Source of the DNA: Hyphomicrobiales bacterium
GTDB taxonomy: Bacteria; Pseudomonadota; Alphaproteobacteria; Rhizobiales; Aestuariivirgaceae
Direction of reading: 5' to 3'
Length of the DNA stretch: 64,000 nt
NCBI GenBank assembly: GCA_025359045.1
Contig: JANYHN010000013.1
Span: 56,377-120,376, forward strand
The position numbers were made by a program, and so were the translations under genes. The notes below the pieces were generated by a model. It saw only the letters and a program-made list of their open reading frames with translations, did no database searches and had not been told where the DNA came from. Of the stretch, positions 55,388-62,200 are shown one piece after another (position 1 is the stretch's first letter; the number at the start of each line of letters is the position of its first letter).

Positions 55388-56743
55388 ATGGCAAATAGTT
55401 GGGTTTTAACTGATACTACTGCTATTTTTCAGACATTGACGCACGGAACAATAACCGTAACGAGAGCTACTTACGATGCTTTTGATCCGGCAGTCCAAGA
55501 CATAAACGTGACTCATCAATTCTATACTTATGGCTACCATGAGTATAGTTCGACTTACAAAACGAACATCGGCATAAATGACGTGTCCTTGGCAGACATG
55601 CAGACAGCTTTGGTAAATAATCCTACGCCTATTGGTGATACTTTTGCAGGCCCTGGCTGGGTTTACCATGGAACCGGAGTAGATGGCGCCATAATAAATA
55701 TTACCGTAGATGAAGGCCATATTCTAGACCCTGGTGTAGTTCAACGACGAGCCACAATAGTTGATGGCAAATACGAAATTGTAACGAACGGAATAGATGA
55801 GGGCTATTTCGCGATCATAAATAAGACCCAATTTATTGTTGACGGTGTTTGGGGTGGTGCAGGTGAAAATCTAATAATCTATCTTGCCCAACATGGCAAA
55901 TTAAGTTGGAATGATCCGCGGGTTGAGAGGATAATGCTCGCGATGCACATGGAGGAGCACTGCTTCCCCGCTGAAATCCCGATTCCGACCTCTGCCGCTA
56001 ATCAATCCCCAATCTCCTCCCTCACCGTCGGCTCCACCGTCCTTTCATTTGATCCTCATTCACCGCGTGTCCTAGGTGAAACGTTATCAGCGCCCCTCGC
56101 TCCAGCCCGTGTCACGCGCCTGTTCACCAATATCACGGATGAATGGCTGGTGATCACGCCGGCTGAGGGCGAACTTGCGCGCACCGGCGCTGAGGCCTTT
56201 GAACTCACTGTCACGCCGGGCCATGAGATGCTGGATGCGTTTGGGCGCTTCCGCAAGGCCATCGACATTGTGAACACGGATGCCCGGCTGGTGCGGGCTG
56301 ATGGCCGCGTGGTGAAGGTTGAATACAGCCGCGTGGTTTTTTCCGCCGCCACGGCGCATCTTTATGAAGAAGCCGAGATACTGGTAGCGCGCAGTGAGGG
56401 CGGCCTTGCGCTTCAGCCTGAAGTCATGCGTGGCTGGAAAAACTGCAATTTTGAGGTGGAGACCTATCACACTTATGTGGCTGGTGGCTTTAGAGTGTGT
56501 AACAATTCGCTATTTGATCCACAAACTAAGTTTGGCGCACTTGGCGATAATGTGGGACCGCTGATCTCGTCAAAAGCTGACATCAGGCGCTGCGGGACAC
56601 TTACTGGGGATGAAGGTTTCACCGTCAGTTTCGATGATCTGAGCTGCGCTGGGCGAATTTCAAACACATTGGGCAGCGAAGTGCGTTGTATGAAAATACT
56701 ACAAACGAAACTCGAAACCATGGCGAGGATTGTGGAATGGTGA
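55388..56743 (+). CDS. Head cassette 2: unknown N-terminal domain plus Hint domain
   Basis: Residues 1-191 form a domain I do not recognise, with HQFYTYGYHEYSSTY and GPGWVYHGTGVDGAIIN. Residues 192-372 are a Hint domain: it starts HCFPAEIPIP, has the TPGHEML block and ends GGFRVCNN, where the usual C-terminal His-Asn is Cys-Asn. A tail of about 79 residues (with ADIRRCGT) replaces the RTX body. Without RTX repeats it has no visible export signal, so it looks like a silent or stored cassette. The head is AT-richer than the Hint block: 25 of 60 bases G or C at 55681-55740 against 34 of 60 at 56221-56280, counted by hand. Confidence 0.75.
   Translation: MANSWVLTDTTAIFQTLTHGTITVTRATYDAFDPAVQDINVTHQFYTYGYHEYSSTYKTNIGINDVSLADMQTALVNNPTPIGDTFAGPGWVYHGTGVDGAIINITVDEGHILDPGVVQRRATIVDGKYEIVTNGIDEGYFAIINKTQFIVDGVWGGAGENLIIYLAQHGKLSWNDPRVERIMLAMHMEEHCFPAEIPIPTSAANQSPISSLTVGSTVLSFDPHSPRVLGETLSAPLAPARVTRLFTNITDEWLVITPAEGELARTGAEAFELTVTPGHEMLDAFGRFRKAIDIVNTDARLVRADGRVVKVEYSRVVFSAATAHLYEEAEILVARSEGGLALQPEVMRGWKNCNFEVETYHTYVAGGFRVCNNSLFDPQTKFGALGDNVGPLISSKADIRRCGTLTGDEGFTVSFDDLSCAGRISNTLGSEVRCMKILQTKLETMARIVEW
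56121..56511 (+). repeat. Hint-coding repeat, copy A (in cassette 2)
   Basis: This is a 391-base block that aligns without gaps to 58126-58516 and 60091-60481. In its first 206 bases it differs from the second block at three positions. Within 56345-56427 it is identical to 60315-60397 of the third block for 83 bases. Confidence 0.9.
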
Positions 56744-57315
56744 AGCACAGAAATATTATTGTAACCGTATTTGCAATTTTCTTGTTGAGTTTGTCCGGAG
56801 AATGTGAGGCAAAGTATAACGATGTTCCAAAGCCCCGGCGTGAACTTGTTGTCTTCGGTGACGGTATCGAAAATTATGTCGCAACTTTGAAAAGATTTGC
56901 TGATTTTTTACCTGAGGGGCGCCGACCCATAATTATTGATGCTGGTGAAAATTTATTTTTGTTGCAGTCCGATTGGTTGGGTAAGCAATCGTTAGCCTTT
57001 TTTGGAGTGTCAAGAAACGAAAGCCCCATGATTCGCAATTTACCTGAACCCCTGCGGCGGATGATCGAAGAAATCCCAGATCGGGAGAATCAAGCGGAAA
57101 ATGACGTTAAGGCTGGATTGCACACGGTGGTTGGTTGTTATGGAAATATGAAGTCGACTGACATCGGCGACGAACGCTTTATCGACCTGTATGCAGATTT
57201 TGATCCCGCAGGGGATAAGCAATGCCACGCCCAGGCGCTTGCTGCCTTGGTGGGACTTGGTTGGCATTTTTGTGATACGTCAAATTGTAAAACTCTACTG
57301 GAGCAACCTGAATGA
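56737..57315 (+). CDS. Exported hypothetical protein, candidate immunity gene 3
   Basis: The 192-residue protein has a signal peptide (cleavage near ECEA), then LVVFGDGIENYVATLKRFAD and a C-terminal part with three Cys (GCYGNM, KQCHAQALA, HFCDTSNC). No function is known to me; the folded part might be disulfide-bonded in the periplasm. Its start overlaps the end of cassette 2 (ATGGTGA) and its end overlaps the start of cassette 3 (ATGA). A periplasmic protector for head 3 is the inferred role. Confidence 0.55.
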   Translation: MVKHRNIIVTVFAIFLLSLSGECEAKYNDVPKPRRELVVFGDGIENYVATLKRFADFLPEGRRPIIIDAGENLFLLQSDWLGKQSLAFFGVSRNESPMIRNLPEPLRRMIEEIPDRENQAENDVKAGLHTVVGCYGNMKSTDIGDERFIDLYADFDPAGDKQCHAQALAALVGLGWHFCDTSNCKTLLEQPE

Positions 57316-58733
57316 GCAATCCTTTTGGCACCTACATCAAAACCGTTGACGGACTTGCTATTTTCCAATCTTCCCCAGAAGTGCTGCACGGAGGTGATGA
57401 AATAAATATTTCAGCTTCGGTAAATTTGATCGTCTGGAGCATTGGCAAGACCTATAATCCAATTACAGGCGAATTTGAAACTACTGGTGAGGTCGGCGGC
57501 GTTGTGGCCGAGCACGCTTTGTTTACAGTTGATTCGAATGGCAACGTCTTTTATGGCGCAGTGCATGAACCGATACAGTTCGGGCTTGTTCAATATCAAG
57601 ATGGCGGTTACGGAATATTTGGTGGCGCCGATTTTGGTAAAATATTCAACGTTCGGATTGATAGCAATCTGAACGGCACGTCGGATTTCTTGTCAACCTA
57701 CAATCACGTTGTAGTATATAGCGACGGCAGCATCCAGAGGGTGCTCTATTCTCCCGGTGACGACAATTACCCATATGTTAAAGTGGAGATAGACACCATT
57801 GATCGAGACGGAAATTTACTCGCTCCTCCCACAATCACTAATATAGGCGATTCGAATTTGGCGGCTGACATGGCATCAGGCTTGGCACCGCACGTTTATG
57901 ATGCTGGCGGTTACAAACCAATTATACATTGCTTCCCAGCAGACACTCTGATCCAAACGCCGGGTGGCAAGCCTGTTGCCATTAAAACGCTTAGCGTTGG
58001 CGATGCGGCACTGGCATTCGACCCGCAGCGCTCTGGATCTCGGCCTGTTTTTGATAGCGCTGGCGCAAGTGTCACCGCGTTCTGTCCCGCTTCCGCCCTC
58101 CTCGCTCCCGCTCGCGTTACCCGCCTGTTCACCAATATCACGGATGAATGGCTGGTGATCACGCCGGCTGAGGGCGAACTTGCGCGTGCCGGCGCTGAGG
58201 CCTTTGAACTCACCGTCACGCCGGGCCATGAGATGCTGGATGCGTTTGGGCGCTTCCGCAAGGCCATCGACATTGTGAACACGGATGCCCGGCTGGTGCG
58301 GGCTGATGGCCGCGTGGTGAAGGTTGAATACCGCCGCGAGGTTTATTCCGCCGCCACGGCGCATCTTTATGAAGAAGCCGAGATACTGGTGGCCCGCAGT
58401 GAGGGCGGCCTTGCATTGCGGCCTGAAGTGAAGCGCGGCTGGAAGACCTATAATTTCGAGGTGGAAACCTATCACACCTACATCGCGGGCGGCTTCCGCG
58501 TTCACAATGACTCGCTGTTCACAGCCGTTTCGCCTGAAGCAACCCTGGCCGACAATATCATCAGCCGCTGCGGGACTTTTGTTGGAAACGCGCCTTTCTT
58601 TTTCACCTTCAATGATCAAGGTGATGCGCGAATAGATTTAGAAACAAAAGAGTTGAATCCACTGATTAATGCAATACGTCCGATTAGGATATCCAAAATG
58701 CACCTGAACGAATGCGAGAATTGTGAAGCATGA
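57312..58733 (+). CDS. Head cassette 3: unknown N-terminal domain plus Hint domain
   Basis: Residues 1-206 are an unrecognised, beta-rich domain (QSSPEVLHGGDEINISASVN, GNVFYGAVHEPIQFG, RIDSNLNGTSDFLSTYNHVV). Residues 207-399 are a complete Hint domain from HCFPADTLIQTPGG through TPGHEML to GGFRVHND, with the canonical His-Asn end. The sequence then matches the long RTX protein for about 20 residues (SLFTAVSPEA, LADNII) before diverging into a short tail with SRCGT. It has no RTX repeats. Its end overlaps the next gene by ATGA. Confidence 0.78.
   Translation: MSNPFGTYIKTVDGLAIFQSSPEVLHGGDEINISASVNLIVWSIGKTYNPITGEFETTGEVGGVVAEHALFTVDSNGNVFYGAVHEPIQFGLVQYQDGGYGIFGGADFGKIFNVRIDSNLNGTSDFLSTYNHVVVYSDGSIQRVLYSPGDDNYPYVKVEIDTIDRDGNLLAPPTITNIGDSNLAADMASGLAPHVYDAGGYKPIIHCFPADTLIQTPGGKPVAIKTLSVGDAALAFDPQRSGSRPVFDSAGASVTAFCPASALLAPARVTRLFTNITDEWLVITPAEGELARAGAEAFELTVTPGHEMLDAFGRFRKAIDIVNTDARLVRADGRVVKVEYRREVYSAATAHLYEEAEILVARSEGGLALRPEVKRGWKTYNFEVETYHTYIAGGFRVHNDSLFTAVSPEATLADNIISRCGTFVGNAPFFFTFNDQGDARIDLETKELNPLINAIRPIRISKMHLNECENCEA
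58126..58516 (+). repeat. Hint-coding repeat, copy B (in cassette 3)
   Basis: This is the gap-free counterpart of 56121-56511 and 60091-60481. Its 3' part (from about 58440) is closest to the third block, and similarity to that block continues past the Hint domain to about 58560. Confidence 0.9.
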
Positions 58734-59206
58734 GAAAGGTATCTAAAGCGACTAAAACTGAAGGCCGATCTTTGTCCAAAAGCCGCGTAGATCGGGAGGT
58801 CGTACTTAAGCTTTTTAATTTGGACGTTCCGCCTAATACTGTTCTTCAACATTTAGACTGGCATGATAAGTCTGGTCTTGTTAGAAAAAATCGCGATATT
58901 TCCCGGCTCGCTTTTGAAGAAATTTTGGCCCGGATCCTGGAAAATCAAGAACTTTCTCGGTCAATGGTAAAAGAATGGACCAATCTCTCCGAACGCAAAA
59001 TTCACGATCCCGAAGATCGGACAATCGAACACGTCTCCTTATTCAAGGAATTGCTTGAAGCAATCGATCCAAACGATCGAGAATTTGCGGCTGTCGTCTC
59101 TGCCCACTTGGGGTGGCAAATCCGATGTCACGTTGTGCATGCTATTGCACTTGATACTGTCAAAAAGAAATTTCCAACTCTAACGATAGAATTCGCGAGC
59201 TCCTGA
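58730..59206 (+). CDS. Cytosolic hypothetical protein, candidate immunity gene 4
   Basis: This unknown 158-residue protein has no signal peptide and is rich in charged residues. It is predicted mostly helical (SRLAFEEILARILENQEL, FKELLEAIDPNDREF). It lies immediately before the gene whose head is a PIN nuclease-like domain, with one base between stop and start. A PIN ribonuclease would act in the cytosol, so a cytosolic protector would be expected, and this protein fits. It is not a recognisable VapB-type antitoxin. Confidence 0.55.
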   Translation: MRKVSKATKTEGRSLSKSRVDREVVLKLFNLDVPPNTVLQHLDWHDKSGLVRKNRDISRLAFEEILARILENQELSRSMVKEWTNLSERKIHDPEDRTIEHVSLFKELLEAIDPNDREFAAVVSAHLGWQIRCHVVHAIALDTVKKKFPTLTIEFASS

Positions 59207-59207
59207 C

Positions 59208-62200
59208 ATGACGCAATATGTCTTTATTGATACCAACATGCTGATCTATCTAGCCACCAATCAATTAAACACTGGCAATCCCGCGCTAAATACTTTGTTG
59301 TGGCCAGGGAACAAAATTGTCATCACCTCAACTGTTTACGCCGAAATGACGCAAGGCGGCCACGCCGACGGGGTATTGTTTGCGGCATGGTTTGCTGCCG
59401 AAAAGGCCGCCGGAAATGCAATAGAAATATCCACACCGGAATTTGCACCGGGAACACCTCCCGGCGGCATCGGGGGTGGTGAAAGCAGCATGATTGCTGC
59501 TGCTGAAGGATTTACCGGGTCTCCAGTTTTCTTCGTTTCAAATGATGGGGATCTTTCTTCGTTTAATCTTTCCCCTAATCAGGGGCATTACAATCCTCAG
59601 CAATTCTTGGTGCAGTCTTTTCTGAATGGCGGGATTAGCGCAGCGGAATATTTTGTAACCTCAGCTTTTTTGATCGAAAAAACCAATACAGTCCCATTGA
59701 TTAAAATTGGATTAGACAACACGATCGTAACTAAAGACGGAATAGTTGTTGATATCGACGCGACCAATCCCACTGACATCGTAGTTACTGGTGCTGACGG
59801 AGTAGAGCACCATCTTGGGCCCTTTGATCGGTTCAGAATCGATCACAACGGAAATTTTGAGAAAGTAGGAGTTTTTAATCCAACCAAACAATGTTTCCCC
59901 TCTGGCACTCTGATCCAAACGCCGGGCGGCAAGGCTGTTGCTATTGAAACGCTTAGCGTTGGCGATCAGGTTCTAGCCTTCAATTCGTCCCATGAGGGCG
60001 CAGGTTCGGTCGCTCAAGGCAGCGGGGTTACAATACTCCCCTCATTCGCCGTCTTCGCCGCGCCCTTGGTTTCCGCCCGCGTCACGCGGCTGTTCACCAA
60101 TGTCACCGATGAATGGCTGGTGATCACTCCGGCTGAGGGCGAGTTGGCGCGCTCCGGTTTTGAGGCCTTTGAACTTACCGTCACCCCCGGACATGAGATG
60201 CTGGATGCGTTTGGCCGCTTCCGCAAGGTCATCGACATTGTGAACAGCGATGCCCGCTTGGTGCTGGCTGATGGCCAAGCGGTGAAGGTGCAATATGAGC
60301 GCGTGGTCTACTCTGCCGCCACGGCGCATCTTTATGAAGAAGCCGAGATACTGGTAGCGCGCAGTGAGGGCGGCCTTGCGCTTCAGCCTGAAGTCATTCG
60401 TGGCTGGAAGACCTATAATTTCGAGGTGGAGACCTATCACACCTATATCGCGGGCGGCTTCCGCGTTCACAATGACTCGCTGTTCACGGCGGTTTCGCCG
60501 GAGGCTAATCTGGCCGATAGCATCATTGGCAAAATTACCGACTTTGCCTTTGGGGATAATCTGCTGGAGAAGGTCCTGATCGGTTCGGCATTGCGCTCCA
60601 TTGGCAGCGTGGCGGTGGATTCAATTCAGGGCAACTCCACGTTTGATGCTGATCATATTGGCGGTCGTTTCGCATATAACGTGATCGGCAGCGTTGGCGG
60701 CATTGCGGGCAATTTATTGATGCAGGACCTCATATCCGGCCTGCATGTCAGCCCCGAAGTGGCATCTGCTCTTTCTGTCTTTGCAAGTGGTGTTGGCACA
60801 AACCTTGCCGATTATGCAGCGTTACAATTTATTGCTGCTTCGGGCATTCCCAATTTTTCGGCTGGTGCAACAACGCAACTGGCTCAAAATGGCAGCTTGC
60901 TCGGTCTCATTGAAGGCCCAGCATTTGCGGCGCTCGGCTCGCTCGCAGGTTCGGAACTTGCAAATCTGCTGCATCTTGATCCGGCTTTGGGGCAAGTACT
61001 GTCAGCAACAACGCAAGCAGCGATTTCAAAGATTGGTGAAAACCTGCTTCATGGTGTTAGCATTTTCAAAGATGTGGCGAGTGCTGCAATGGGTGCTTTC
61101 CTGTCAGCGGGCGGACTCTATCTTGCTGATGCATTGGGCGGCTTCCATACTCCAACCGAATTACTGGGAGCGCAGATTGGATCGCAAATAGGTAGTTTCC
61201 TGTTGTCGTGGTTCCCTTTGGGCAGTCTTGTGGGATCGTTCTTAGGTGGCCTGCTTGGGGGCATTATTGGCGCATTGTTCGATACCGATCCGCCGCCGCC
61301 AGCCCATTCTTATGCCGACGTGGTCTATGATCCTGTCACACATCTGTTCTCCGTTGTAAACGTCCATGGCAATGATACTAATTTTAACTCTGCCGTCACT
61401 GCGATGGCGCAGTCGCACATTTCAATAATTCAGAAGATTTTGGATTCAGCCGGTGGTGATGTTGTTTCCAATTTTAATTTGGGGGCCAGTTATCAAGCGG
61501 AACTGGTAGAGACCTACAAAGAGGTCGCTGTTTTCGGCTTTATCAATCCACACTTGGAAGTCGATACGGCTACACCACAATTTACGGCGGATGGTGTTGC
61601 TTATTTGAGTCCTGGTGGCGATCCCACAAATGCTGTCGCTGAAGGAGTCGTTGAGGCTGTCAATCGGCTGGTAATTGCTGGTGGTGACCGCTATGTCATG
61701 CGCGCAATTGAAGGAACGCTAGCAAAACATCGCTTCGCCGGATTTCAGGGCGTGTTCGACATACCTTCAGACGATCTTTTGAATGAGATTCTAGCCAATG
61801 TGGCTATTGCAAAGAACTTTGAAACCTATATCCGAAACAAGGACGTCATTAACGCTGCAATTGCAGCCGAACCGAATTCGACATTCGCTCAAGGTTGGTT
61901 GTTGACACTAAAACAAGCGTTTGATCTAGGGATCGAACACCGCAGTGCGCAGGATTGGACCGGTGGTTTCGAATGGTGGTTGAGCCACATCAACAGCCGC
62001 ACTTCAGATGTATATTTCTCGAGTGTGGATGGAGCGCGTTGGTTTGTGCACTCAGATGGGATCACAACGAAAGTCGATGCAGATACGATTGATTCTTCCG
62101 AAAAAGATACGATCACGGGCGGCGATGGCAACGATGTGATCGTCGTAAATGGCGATACATTTAGCTCGACTTTGTCGTCCACGGATAAGGCTGGCGACTT

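Noticed and set aside
55961..60473. Self-splicing inteins with homing endonucleases in the three Hint proteins
   Set aside because: The domains are about 180-195 residues, with no LAGLIDADG or HNH block, and there is no conserved host protein split around them; Hint-type processing domains fit better.
60745..61191. Separate gene in another frame within the RTX body
   Set aside because: It has low-quality composition and sits inside a continuous, homologous frame of the RTX protein.
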